Shown here: positions 1 through 6,871 of the stretch, one piece after another
Position numbering within the stretch: the first letter of the stretch is position 1
Layout of the letters: each line of letters opens with the position of its first letter
Virus record (IMG/VR): IMGVR_UViG_3300020469_003694
Coordinates: 1 to 31,043 of that record
DNA length: 31,043 bases
Reading direction: 5' to 3' (one strand)
Source of the DNA: a virus
Notes under the pieces: model-generated
Told to the model about the DNA's origin: nothing
Seen by the model: the letters and a program-made list of their open reading frames with translations, nothing else
Databases searched by the model: none
Made by a program: the position numbers and the translations under genes

Positions 1-31
1 ACATCTTCCATTGAAATGGTCTGTAAGTCAT
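1..31 (-). CDS. 5' end of an unidentified gene under riboswitch control (partial)
   Basis: Only the first ten codons are inside the window (MTYRPFQWKM, then cut by the edge). The ATG is preceded at 8 bases by a strong GGGAGG ribosome site at about 40-46. It follows the late-type promoter and the glutamine aptamer, so this is the gene that the switch controls. The ten residues do not let me name a family. The start call is good because of the ribosome site; the function is unknown. Confidence 0.6.
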   Translation of the reverse strand, partial: MTYRPFQWKM

Positions 32-60
32 TTTGCCACCCTCCCTAGTTAATAGTTAGA

Positions 61-109
61 GTGCGTTCCTTCAGCGACTGCTTACTTCCGCCCTTTACGG
101 GTGAACGTT
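61..109 (-). promoter_or_regulatory. glnA-type glutamine riboswitch aptamer
   Basis: Read on the minus strand, this is a compact three-way junction. A closing stem CGTTC (107-103) pairs with GAACG (68-64). A CCC/GGG hairpin follows, then the invariant string GGAAGTA, a short AGC/GCT hairpin, and GAAGGAACGC. These blocks, in this order, are the signature of the glnA glutamine-binding RNA known from cyanobacteria and marine metagenomes. The segment is visibly richer in GC than its surroundings. It begins only about 14 bases after a late promoter box and ends about 30 bases before the ATG of the partial gene. Recognition is from memory of the consensus; a covariance-model scan would settle it. 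Confidence 0.88.
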
Positions 110-120
110 TAATGTAATAC

Positions 121-128
121 TATTTATA
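121..128 (-). promoter_or_regulatory. T4-type late promoter box TATAAATA
   Basis: The minus strand reads TATAAATA, exactly the T4 late promoter consensus recognised by the gp55/gp33 sigma system with the sliding clamp. No matching -35 hexamer is visible. It lies just upstream of the glutamine aptamer, so the transcript would begin almost directly with the riboswitch. An 8-base match can occur by chance in AT-rich DNA, but the placement in an intergenic region ahead of a new gene supports it. Confidence 0.65.
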
Positions 129-130
129 CA

Positions 131-478
131 TTAATCAGTGTCATATTTATATTCTTGATCAGAATCTACACTTGCGCATTTATCGAATTCATCCATATCA
201 TGAACATATAACTGAATGATAGCGTAATGTAATACTTTCAGTAAATCTTTACGAGCATCATCACTGGTACCTTTTTTGCCATATCTTTGAGCATACTTCA
301 TAATATTACCGATACAGAAACCTGTACCATGACCGCCATCAATAATAAATTCTGTAGCCTGAAAGTGCTGTCTAGAATAGTGACCAGTGTAAGTCGAGTC
401 AATTACTCTTTGTAACTCTTCTACATAATTATCTTCATTAAACTTATATTCACCTTTCGGTTCTTTTGTTTTATTCAT
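131..478 (-). CDS. DUF3310-like (nucleotide kinase-associated) protein
   Basis: This 115-residue protein has the core seen in DUF3310 proteins of many phages: HFQATEFI, then GFCIGNIMKYAQRYGKKG, then a helix with DLLKVLHYAI. The family is often annotated as a nucleotide-kinase-like protein, but its biochemical role is not established. I chose the second ATG because a GGAGG ribosome site lies 6 bases upstream; a longer reading to 502 has none. The gene overlaps the end of its upstream neighbour by 8 bases (ATGAATAA). It is the last gene of the early unit starting near 1998. Confidence 0.75.
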   Translation of the reverse strand: MNKTKEPKGEYKFNEDNYVEELQRVIDSTYTGHYSRQHFQATEFIIDGGHGTGFCIGNIMKYAQRYGKKGTSDDARKDLLKVLHYAIIQLYVHDMDEFDKCASVDSDQEYKYDTD

Positions 479-842
479 GCTCGCCTCCGGGGTCGTTATC
501 ATCTAATTTAATTCTTTTGCCATTATACCACATGTGTCTTGTTCTGCTTGGTGTATGATATCCATTTGTTCTTTGTTCTAATCTTAAAAAAAACTGTGGA
601 CGTCTTTTTGCAGTTTCAAAAGTAGCGACTGTTACTGCGATAGCCGCTAGTACAAATATATGAGCAACAGTAGTAACGCCAAAAATCCACATGCTACCAA
701 AGTAACTACTAAATACAATGCACCACATCCACGCTAAAACTTGAAGTACCATATGTCTTGTATTTGTATGCGGTATTTTTTTAAGTGGGTTAATATCCGC
801 ATTCATTATACCGTTCCAACTATCGTAAATAAACTGTCTCAT
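471..842 (-). CDS. Small membrane protein of marine T4-like phages, unknown function
   Basis: This 123-residue protein has a polar N-terminus with a MRQFIYDSWNG start and two probable membrane helices at about residues 32-54 and 56-74. The rest is a basic C-terminal tail ending in an acidic DDNDPGGEHE. The profile suggests an inner-membrane protein with both ends on the same side. I recognise it only as the sort of conserved unknown found in marine T4-like phages. Its ATG directly follows the stop of the upstream gene (TAAATG), so the two are probably translationally coupled. Confidence 0.6.
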   Translation of the reverse strand: MRQFIYDSWNGIMNADINPLKKIPHTNTRHMVLQVLAWMWCIVFSSYFGSMWIFGVTTVAHIFVLAAIAVTVATFETAKRRPQFFLRLEQRTNGYHTPSRTRHMWYNGKRIKLDDNDPGGEHE

Positions 843-1007
843 TTAAGACACATTGTATTGCTGTTTAACGACCAATACGTTCCAATCTGGATTTTCTTTC
901 ATCATAGCTGCTGCTTTTTCTTGTAGTTCTTCTTTATTGGTGCTGTATTCTGCTATCCATGTTTTTTGATTAGGAGCTTTTACAACTATTTTAAATTCAT
1001 TTTTCAT
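843..1007 (-). CDS. 54-residue unknown protein
   Basis: The short reading frame begins MKNEFKIVVKAP and ends VVKQQYNVS. It is well supported by position: its ATG overlaps the previous stop (ATGA at 1004-1007), and its stop abuts the next ATG. It therefore fills the only gap in this operon. The predicted pattern is strand, helix (KEELQEKAAAMMKE), strand, suggesting a small alpha/beta fold. No family is recognised. Confidence 0.6.
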   Translation of the reverse strand: MKNEFKIVVKAPNQKTWIAEYSTNKEELQEKAAAMMKENPDWNVLVVKQQYNVS

Positions 1008-1216
1008 TTAATACTACCTATCATTACTAATATTGCAACATAAAAAAATGCAAATACAAAAACTGGTGCCGCGTTTGATATTTTTTTAGTAGTCGGCGGC
1101 TCACGTTTTACGTAATATTGGCCCATGTAATCTCTATCCCAAGCGTCTCTTCTCGTATCTTGCTTTGTCTGGTCAAACTTTATAGACAGTGGATCTACTT
1201 TATAATCTTCTTTCAT
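1004..1216 (-). CDS. Small C-terminally anchored membrane protein
   Basis: This 70-residue protein has a charged, hydrophilic N-terminal half, rich in K, D and R. A single hydrophobic segment lies near the C-terminus (about residues 50-67, APVFVFAFFYVAILVMIG). It would be a tail-anchored inner-membrane protein. I place the start at the ATG that forms an ATGA overlap with the lysin-like gene upstream; a start three codons earlier is possible. Its position directly behind a cell-wall hydrolase makes a helper role in lysis (holin or spanin-like) conceivable, but nothing in the sequence proves it. Confidence 0.5.
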   Translation of the reverse strand: MKEDYKVDPLSIKFDQTKQDTRRDAWDRDYMGQYYVKREPPTTKKISNAAPVFVFAFFYVAILVMIGSIK

Positions 1217-1761
1217 TTTTCCCATCTGTAAAATATATGATCACCTACAATAAGTGTTTTTGTCTTGGTTTTTCTCCATGCTGGAAAAACATAGTTTGCA
1301 TGATAATGTGTTGCGCCTGCTGTTATATCTTCATTATATTGGCCAAAGAATATTATCCTAGCTATCTCAATAGCGATTCTATATACTTGTCTGTCATACA
1401 ATGGTATATCATCGCCTTTACCGTCACAGTACCAACTAAATTGACATCTGTTTTTAACTGGAAATAATATTGTTTTATCTTTCCAAGATGGCCTTGTTGG
1501 ACCTTGCTTTATTACTTCACAATACGTGTCAGGATACCGTTTATCACTAACACGATTATCGACTACAAATGCAACTGCAAACATACCTCTTACTGGTTGA
1601 TTACGTGCTTCCCAATATATATTATCCGCTAAACATGTAATTTGTTCAAATGCAGTACCTTTAATTGTATTTGCTGGTGCAGGTGGACTACAAAAACTTA
1701 AACCAAGGAATGCTAATGCGCCTACTAACATTCCTTTTACGTATGTTTGTGGATTATGCAT
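1213..1761 (-). CDS. SleB-like cell wall hydrolase (putative endolysin) with signal sequence
   Basis: The core matches the SleB/Hydrolase_2 family of peptidoglycan hydrolases: CLADNIYWEARNQPVRG, then VVDNRV, CQFSWYCDGK and finally ATHYHANYVFPAW. The early Glu in YWEAR is the likely catalytic acid. Residues about 10-25 are hydrophobic, followed by PAPA, which could be a signal-peptidase site, so export or membrane-release activation is likely. I chose the ATG at 1761 because GGGGT lies 5 bases upstream; the longer version would need a GTG. The gene overlaps its neighbours on both sides by a few bases. The probable role is host lysis. Confidence 0.8.
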   Translation of the reverse strand: MHNPQTYVKGMLVGALAFLGLSFCSPPAPANTIKGTAFEQITCLADNIYWEARNQPVRGMFAVAFVVDNRVSDKRYPDTYCEVIKQGPTRPSWKDKTILFPVKNRCQFSWYCDGKGDDIPLYDRQVYRIAIEIARIIFFGQYNEDITAGATHYHANYVFPAWRKTKTKTLIVGDHIFYRWEK

Positions 1762-1966
1762 ATCTACCCCAAAATTCACACCAAACTTCTTCTACATAGT
1801 CTTTGGCAATTTTAAGCTGATAAGATGATAGTGTCTTAGATAAAAGACTGCAGACTATGTCTGACGCTATTTCACATGTGTCAGAATCTGTGATAATATC
1901 TTCTAAGTCAACGCTGTTACAAACTGTTTCTTCAACATCCATCATATAATTTTTCATTTTAGCCAT
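1754..1966 (-). CDS. 70-residue acidic unknown protein
   Basis: The protein is acidic at the N-terminus (VEETVCNSVDLEDIITDSD), followed by helices and an aromatic end (VEEVWCEFWGRYA). An AGGGAG ribosome site lies 7 bases before the ATG, and an early promoter lies 32-60 bases upstream, so this is the first gene of the 131-1966 unit. No family is recognised. Confidence 0.6.
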   Translation of the reverse strand: MAKMKNYMMDVEETVCNSVDLEDIITDSDTCEIASDIVCSLLSKTLSSYQLKIAKDYVEEVWCEFWGRYA

Positions 1967-1997
1967 TTTTTAACTCCCTTTTTAATTTTATAATATT

Positions 1998-2026
1998 ATT
2001 ATACCATACTTTTCTATAAATGTAAA
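1998..2026 (-). promoter_or_regulatory. Early-type promoter P1 (TTTACA-17-TATAAT)
   Basis: On the minus strand TTTACA (2026-2021) and TATAAT (2003-1998) are separated by 17 bases, with a TGG extension before the -10 box. It shares the ATGGTATAATA core with the other promoters of this window. It drives the genes from 1966 down to 131. Confidence 0.85.
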
Positions 2027-2038
2027 GGAAAAAATTCA

Positions 2039-2308
2039 TTAAATTGTAACTTCGTACCTAAGATTTTCGGCAACCCAATCAACACCTAGATCGTGTGCAA
2101 TTGCTACAACTGCGTTTTCTCTAGGAAGTGTGTCCATATATTGGATTAACTTCTTTGCACCAGAATAATTCTTATCCTTAATCATATTAAGAATATGCTT
2201 GAAATCTTTAGCATCTTGCTTGTACATATCAGACATATCTTCGCTAATAGCCCAAGGTGCTTTAGAATCTGCGATTGTTCCTTTTATTAGATTATTTAAA
2301 TGCTTCAT
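2039..2308 (-). CDS. 89-residue unknown protein in its own transcription unit
   Basis: This is a mostly helical small protein starting MKHLNNLIKGTIADSKAPWA, with a run of charged residues, and ending in a short strand. AAGGAG sits 7 bases before the ATG, and a perfect early-type promoter lies 35-63 bases upstream. The next promoter begins just after its stop, so it seems to be expressed alone as an early gene. I recognise no family. Independent early expression would suit a protein acting on the host early in infection, but this is inference. Confidence 0.6.
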   Translation of the reverse strand: MKHLNNLIKGTIADSKAPWAISEDMSDMYKQDAKDFKHILNMIKDKNYSGAKKLIQYMDTLPRENAVVAIAHDLGVDWVAENLRYEVTI

Positions 2309-2342
2309 AATTCAACTCCTTAATTTTTTATTTTATAGATAT

Positions 2343-2371
2343 ATTATACCATAAAAAAAAGGAAATGTACA
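2343..2371 (-). promoter_or_regulatory. Early-type promoter P2 (TGTACA-17-TATAAT)
   Basis: On the minus strand TGTACA (2371-2366) and TATAAT (2348-2343) are spaced by 17 bases, with the TGG extended -10. It drives the gene 2039-2308. The -35 box overlaps the arm of an AT-rich hairpin that follows the glycan island. Confidence 0.85.
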
Positions 2372-2401
2372 CCTTTTTTTTCACTTAATTGAAAAAAAGT
2401 G
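2370..2401 (-). terminator. AT-rich hairpin after the glycan operon (possible terminator)
   Basis: An inverted repeat lies just past the stop of the last glycan gene. Nine base pairs (TTTTTTTCA with TGAAAAAAA) and an outer CAC/GTG flank a six-base loop. The stem has few GC pairs, so it is a weak candidate for an intrinsic terminator. It also abuts promoter P2. Confidence 0.35.
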
Positions 2402-2406
2402 TTGAA

Positions 2407-3033
2407 CTAGTTAACTAAATCCATTTTAGCTTTAGAATCATACGTTTTTACTGAAACGTTATCAGGTACTGGAAATTTAACTGCATCATGAATATGGTGC
2501 ATTATGAATTTTGTATTTGAAAATTCTTTAAACATGTTCTGCCAAACTGGTCGCCAATTATTTGCCAGCCTATGATTATTCATGTTACCTCTGTCAGAAT
2601 TAAGGTAGAAGTCAGAACAACTTCTTAGATTAAAATCAAATATAGAATCAAATCCATATAGATGAACTTCATCTGCTTTAATTTTATTTGCTGCATAGTG
2701 AACTGCCATGTGGCCGCAGTTAAAGTCTGTATAGTTTGCCACGTACTTTGGAAGTACTGTATAAAATTCTTTTACTTGGTGAGAGTGTTTTACGTAAAAT
2801 GTAGGCTGTTGATCCATCCATATCTTTGGTCTCATACCTAAGATCCAGTCACCAGGAATTGTAAGTGATCCTTCATGCAGTGCACGCATCATTTTAAAAT
2901 CTACCATGATAGTTCCATAAGCGCCTGCGACTGGCCACGGTGGAATGTTACAGGTTAACTTCATTCCGTTACGTTGTTCCTTATGAAATAAACTGGCTTG
3001 ATCACCGTTTCCTACAATATGAACTACTTTCAT
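2407..3033 (-). CDS. Sialyltransferase-like (GT29/GT42-type) glycosyltransferase, putative
   Basis: This 208-residue protein opens with a Rossmann-like strand and the loop HIVGNGDQASLF. Its second half contains GHMAVHYAANKIKADEVHLYGFDS. That pattern resembles the CDEVHLYGF-type S-motif of sialyltransferase-fold enzymes and the related DUF115 proteins. Family assignment by motif alone is uncertain, so the substrate cannot be named. It is the last gene of the glycan island and overlaps its upstream neighbour by ATGA, which supports a role in glycan assembly. Confidence 0.5.
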   Translation of the reverse strand: MKVVHIVGNGDQASLFHKEQRNGMKLTCNIPPWPVAGAYGTIMVDFKMMRALHEGSLTIPGDWILGMRPKIWMDQQPTFYVKHSHQVKEFYTVLPKYVANYTDFNCGHMAVHYAANKIKADEVHLYGFDSIFDFNLRSCSDFYLNSDRGNMNNHRLANNWRPVWQNMFKEFSNTKFIMHHIHDAVKFPVPDNVSVKTYDSKAKMDLVN

Positions 3034-3680
3034 AACATACTCCTAATCTTCTCTTTACCTTTCCGTCCAGTCCAATGCATTACTTTTATCTTCCCTTGAT
3101 AATCATCGTTTTCTGTTTGTATTCTCATGACGTTATATTCGTTAGGTAAGTCATTAACTGCACCTATCTTTGTAATAGGATTTAGCATTGAGTGTAATAC
3201 TTCTTGATCGCCAACTTTTGGATTTGCTTTCACTTGTTTCGCCCATTGTGTTAGTATTACAGGTTTATCTATAAATCCTACGATGCCTGAATTATGCCAG
3301 ACTTCATTACGTCTTTTAGTCCACGGTTTATCTTCAACCATATTTAATTTTTTTGGTTCTAGTAGACCGAATATATTATCTATATTATCTTTTATTTCAC
3401 AATCCATATCAATCCATACTGTCTTCTTGGCAGGACAACTTAACATTGATAATGGTTTTTTAAACCAGCCTTTCTCAGGTGATTTAGTCATGTCCATTAC
3501 GGCATGCACGTTTTTTCTTACGTACTGAAGAGCTGACTCTGTGACTCCAAAGTTAGCAAAGACAAGTGGCGTCTTGTTATGCTTTTTGTAATTACCTATA
3601 AACCATTCTAAAAACCATTCATGGTTCTTATCACAGCCAGTTAAAAAAGCTTCATTATATAATTTCGTAGGATTCGCCAT
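3030..3680 (-). CDS. GT-A fold glycosyltransferase (GT8-like)
   Basis: This 216-residue protein has a DxD-type metal and nucleotide-sugar motif in VWIDMDCEI at about residues 88-96. It also has WHNSGIVGF in the middle and the late MHWTGRKGK typical of GT8-like hexosyltransferases, where the His completes the metal site. It probably moves a sugar from a nucleotide donor onto a cell-surface or virion glycan. Its start overlaps the upstream gene by 26 bases and has no strong ribosome site, so coupling to upstream translation is likely. Confidence 0.7.
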   Translation of the reverse strand: MANPTKLYNEAFLTGCDKNHEWFLEWFIGNYKKHNKTPLVFANFGVTESALQYVRKNVHAVMDMTKSPEKGWFKKPLSMLSCPAKKTVWIDMDCEIKDNIDNIFGLLEPKKLNMVEDKPWTKRRNEVWHNSGIVGFIDKPVILTQWAKQVKANPKVGDQEVLHSMLNPITKIGAVNDLPNEYNVMRIQTENDDYQGKIKVMHWTGRKGKEKIRSML

Positions 3681-4296
3681 AATTATGTTTTGCGTAGCAA
3701 CCTGCTTTTTGTTGTATTGTAGTAAATGAGTCTCTTGCTTCTACTGGCCAAGGATAGTACTCACCTAAAGTAAACTTGCTTGAATGTATGTATATGTCCG
3801 TAGGACCTGCACTAAATACAGCTTCATCGATAAGTTGTTGTGCACCTTTTGGAGTTACACGATATGCGTGTGCACCAGGAAAGTACGGTTTAGAAACTAA
3901 TGATCCATATCCTATAAAAGATGGAGTATTAAATTTTCCATATGATGGCTTACCTAAGCTTAATATGTCAAACATTGGTAGTGATGGGACGTCTCCTACT
4001 AAAACTGCGTCATGTTCAAATATGTAAACAGGACGTTGTAGTTTAACACATTTCTTCCATAAACTGTGATGACTTAAGAAACCAGCGATACAATTTTCTG
4101 GTCTACTATACTTTTCAACAAAGCCATTTTTATTATACTTTAATTTTTTAAGTTCTTCGTATACATCGCAATTTTGTGGCGTATACGCTTTATGTTTTTT
4201 AATACCATAACCGAACACTTGTCCGCTTTTAATACATCTATTTGCGACTTGAACAGATCTTTCATTGTCCATCATTGTTATTACGTACATTATCAT
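3655..4296 (-). CDS. Glycosyltransferase family 25 (LPS-type), copy A
   Basis: This 213-residue protein has the GT25 hallmarks CIAGFLSHHSLWKKC, followed by VYIFEHDAVL, the acidic metal-binding strand. A later segment, HAYRVTPKGAQQLID, corresponds to the conserved end of the catalytic core. GT25 enzymes act in lipooligosaccharide synthesis, often adding galactose. The gene overlaps the next GT25 gene upstream by ATGA, and the two share the same architecture, which points to a tandem duplication. Start at MIMYV; the third codon is also ATG. Confidence 0.78.
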   Translation of the reverse strand: MIMYVITMMDNERSVQVANRCIKSGQVFGYGIKKHKAYTPQNCDVYEELKKLKYNKNGFVEKYSRPENCIAGFLSHHSLWKKCVKLQRPVYIFEHDAVLVGDVPSLPMFDILSLGKPSYGKFNTPSFIGYGSLVSKPYFPGAHAYRVTPKGAQQLIDEAVFSAGPTDIYIHSSKFTLGEYYPWPVEARDSFTTIQQKAGCYAKHNYGESYEII

Positions 4297-4991
4297 AGTG
4301 TTGTCGTTGACCTCAATCCTTGTACTCTTGTATAAAAGTTACGTGTTACGCCTAATTTTTCTATGAGTTGATAACACATCAATGCATCATTAGGCCACAT
4401 ACCGTGTTCTTGTGCAAGCTGCAGCATCTTAACAGCACCTGCCGGTTTAATTACATATGCAGAATTACCAGCTAATCCTTGCGGAACGTTAAATTCATCG
4501 ATACGAGGCACAGGTTGAAAAAAATCTACTCTTTCAAGTATCATGTCATGATATAGTTTTGATTTTCTTGTAGCCATTGATGGATCATTTATACCTATGA
4601 TATCAAAGTCAGAGTTTCTAAAAGTTCTATCTGAAGGTAGTTTTCTAATGATTCTTGCATCATGTTCAAAAATCATTATCATCTCATCTAGCTGCTTACA
4701 TTTTTGCCACAAGTACCAGTGACTTAAGAAACAAGATATACGTTTATCTTTATTTTGTGTAGGATATGCAGACTTTATCAAACCTGTTTTTAAGTCTGTT
4801 TCTTTACCTTCCCATGGATATTTCCATACGAGACCGTTTCCACCAGAGAAACCTAAAACTTTTTCTGTAGGCAAAGCGTAGTGCGATTCAAGATCATCAT
4901 CATATCCGTACTTAATATAACTTTCCTTAAGTTCTCTGTAACCGGCTTCAGAAAGTTTGTTGTCTTTAACAACTATTGCAAAAGCTTTCAT
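4293..4991 (-). CDS. Glycosyltransferase family 25 (LPS-type), copy B
   Basis: This 232-residue paralogue of the downstream gene carries RISCFLSHWYLWQKC and MIMIFEHDARI in the same order. NSAYVIKPAGAVKML follows near the C-terminus, and the tail ends LRSTTTL. It has an extra segment of about 25 residues near the N-terminus compared with copy A (KVLGFSGGNGLVWKYPWEG). It probably transfers a hexose onto an oligosaccharide. The two copies have diverged strongly outside the motifs, so they probably have different acceptors. Confidence 0.78.
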   Translation of the reverse strand: MKAFAIVVKDNKLSEAGYRELKESYIKYGYDDDLESHYALPTEKVLGFSGGNGLVWKYPWEGKETDLKTGLIKSAYPTQNKDKRISCFLSHWYLWQKCKQLDEMIMIFEHDARIIRKLPSDRTFRNSDFDIIGINDPSMATRKSKLYHDMILERVDFFQPVPRIDEFNVPQGLAGNSAYVIKPAGAVKMLQLAQEHGMWPNDALMCYQLIEKLGVTRNFYTRVQGLRSTTTL

Positions 4992-5413
4992 TTCATCACC
5001 TTTACTTCATCACCGTCTTCGATATAATATTTTCCAATACAGTATCTTTTAAGATACTCGCGTCTTGTATATGCAAAGTTATTAACATTATCTATTATGA
5101 TATCAAACCTAGGCTTGTTCCATACATCTTTCATAATCGCATTTATACTTTTCTGATTACCGGTATCGCACCTTGACCAAAATATTCTTTTATCGTTTAA
5201 GTATTGATATTTATCCGGTTGTTGTTTGTCAAATTCGTCGATACAATAAATGTTAGATCTTTGTAGGAATCTGTGAAACGCTGGTATGCTATTTTCTACA
5301 CCTACTTGTAATATGTTTATTGGTTTGTGCCTGTACTGAAAAAGCTGTTCTTCGTAAAATAAAGAATAGTTTTCTCTATTTGATTTATACCTTTTAAAAA
5401 GAGTGTCAAGCAT
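4988..5413 (-). CDS. Methyltransferase-fold protein, probably degenerate
   Basis: The 141-residue protein follows the plan of small class I methyltransferases from surface-sugar clusters: INILQVGVENS (strand 1 and loop), YCIDEFD (strand 2), FDIIIDNVNNF (strand 4), KYYIEDGDEV (strand 5). The usual glycine-rich loop (GxGxG) is replaced by VGVENSIP, and the DDGSH-like motif is reduced to DNVNN. It may therefore bind SAM poorly or have changed function. The start at 5413 gives an 8-base overlap with the upstream gene; a longer start at 5449 overlaps more. Confidence 0.5.
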   Translation of the reverse strand: MLDTLFKRYKSNRENYSLFYEEQLFQYRHKPINILQVGVENSIPAFHRFLQRSNIYCIDEFDKQQPDKYQYLNDKRIFWSRCDTGNQKSINAIMKDVWNKPRFDIIIDNVNNFAYTRREYLKRYCIGKYYIEDGDEVKVMK

Positions 5414-6137
5414 GAGAAAACTTTTCCAGTGCGGCACCTCCGTAAACACAATGGTGATTATCCATTACACTTAACAGTTGATACCACCCGTACTCAGCAG
5501 GCCAAAGTCTTTTTTCTTTATGCATCTTATGAACTAAGTCGCAGTCATACATGTCTCTTCTATGGAATATTAAATTATCATTTAGCCAATAGGACCAGTC
5601 ACGACTCCAAGTCTGATCAGTTTCAGGTGTAATGTAAACATGTTCTATGTCTTTAAATTTATCAAGTTTAACGTGTCTACCTCCACGGATAGCAAATCCA
5701 ATAGCCATCTTTTCATCATATGATTGATTTAAATACGCATTATAATTTAAATGTTCGGATACTATGGTGTCCCATCGAGTGCGAATTATCATATCATATT
5801 CTTCAGGTAGGTCTGCAACTTGATAAGCATGACCTATAAGCTGTTTTGTAGCATTCATTAATTTTGCCTGATTAGACATACCAGTCTTATTAATAAAATC
5901 TTTTTTATATGCATGATACTTAGGATGAGGATTATCGGTTACGCACTCACACCACGGATTATAATGTATATGTGGTTCAGGATAATATGTTGACTTAAAC
6001 TCTTCGGACATACCATTTTTTGTTTCTGTCCAAGAAGAAAAGAACATTGGTACATCAGGAAAAGCTTTTCTTAAGTGTCTTATATTTCTATTGATATTTC
6101 CTCTGGCTACGCCAGATATACAAATTGCAGGTTTCAT
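5406..6137 (-). CDS. WavE-like glycosyltransferase/LPS synthesis protein
   Basis: The 243-residue protein begins with ICISGVARGNINRNI and continues VPMFFSSWTET. At about residues 114-123 it has MIIRTRWDTI, the R-x-R-x-D motif of WavE-type LPS core enzymes. A late WPAEYGWYQLL is also in keeping with that group. The probable role is adding a sugar to a lipopolysaccharide-like acceptor. Its start overlaps the nucleotidyltransferase stop by one base, so they are probably made together. Substrate unknown. Confidence 0.62.
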   Translation of the reverse strand: MKPAICISGVARGNINRNIRHLRKAFPDVPMFFSSWTETKNGMSEEFKSTYYPEPHIHYNPWCECVTDNPHPKYHAYKKDFINKTGMSNQAKLMNATKQLIGHAYQVADLPEEYDMIIRTRWDTIVSEHLNYNAYLNQSYDEKMAIGFAIRGGRHVKLDKFKDIEHVYITPETDQTWSRDWSYWLNDNLIFHRRDMYDCDLVHKMHKEKRLWPAEYGWYQLLSVMDNHHCVYGGAALEKFSHA

Positions 6138-6871
6138 TATAACGTATCCAGTTTATCCCACCATTCACTATTTTTTAAATCATTTAGTTCTTCTGGTGTT
6201 CCCATACCAATCATTTTTTCTACACGAAATATTCCAACGTCTTCTTCTAAATAATTGTAAGTAGGTGCTAAGTAAAATTCGTTATTAGTTCTATCGTTTA
6301 CAGCCATCTGTTTTTCATGCGCCTTGATCCATTTTACCTCATCACTAAAATAATAGACGCCGACAGTAGCAAGACTACCTATGATTTCTTTTTCTTTAAG
6401 TTGAAGTAATTTATCATACGCATCGACATCAACATAACTGTGTTTAGGTTCTTCATGGTCAGGAATAAAAACTGGTATAAGACCGCCTGGATAAAGATCG
6501 TGTTCAATTATCTTATAAAATTTTTCGTTATTCCATACCATAAGTTGATCACAGTTTGCAACGATCATAGGTTCTCCACCAAACATGGAAGTCGCCAACC
6601 TTACAGTGCAGGCCGCGCCTTCAGTAAGACCGGGCGCTACAATAATGTTTGCGTTATCATAATATGATTTTATTATCTTATCAATTTCATACAGATCGAC
6701 ATGATCTTTTCTTACGATACAATTTAACTGAACGTCATCACCTAATCTTAAGTTGTCAACCACACGCTTAAACATAGGTTTGCCGTTAATGTCTATTAGA
6801 GGCTTAGGTAAAATATATCCATCATCAAAAAAACGTTGGCCGTTTCCAGCCATCGGTAGTATCACTTTCAT
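6137..6871 (-). CDS. Sugar-phosphate nucleotidyltransferase
   Basis: This is the classical NTP-transferase (PF00483-type) N-terminus: MKVILPMAGNGQRF followed by PKPLIDINGKPM, which bind the nucleotide phosphates and the sugar phosphate. IVANCDQL at about residues 102-109 carries the catalytic Asp. At 244 residues it matches the short glucose-1-phosphate-type enzymes. It should activate a sugar phosphate to an NDP-sugar for the surrounding transferases. Base specificity cannot be read by eye. It lies directly downstream of the RuBisCO-like gene with an ATGA overlap, so the RuBisCO-like product may feed it. Confidence 0.8.
   Translation of the reverse strand: MKVILPMAGNGQRFFDDGYILPKPLIDINGKPMFKRVVDNLRLGDDVQLNCIVRKDHVDLYEIDKIIKSYYDNANIIVAPGLTEGAACTVRLATSMFGGEPMIVANCDQLMVWNNEKFYKIIEHDLYPGGLIPVFIPDHEEPKHSYVDVDAYDKLLQLKEKEIIGSLATVGVYYFSDEVKWIKAHEKQMAVNDRTNNEFYLAPTYNYLEEDVGIFRVEKMIGMGTPEELNDLKNSEWWDKLDTL

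Noticed and set aside
1189-1467. Plus-strand frame of 92 codons opposite the cell-wall hydrolase
   Set aside because: It is antisense to a clear SleB-like gene, has no ribosome site, and is rich in Cys, Tyr and Ile as expected from an antisense reading. All other plus-strand frames were rejected for similar reasons.
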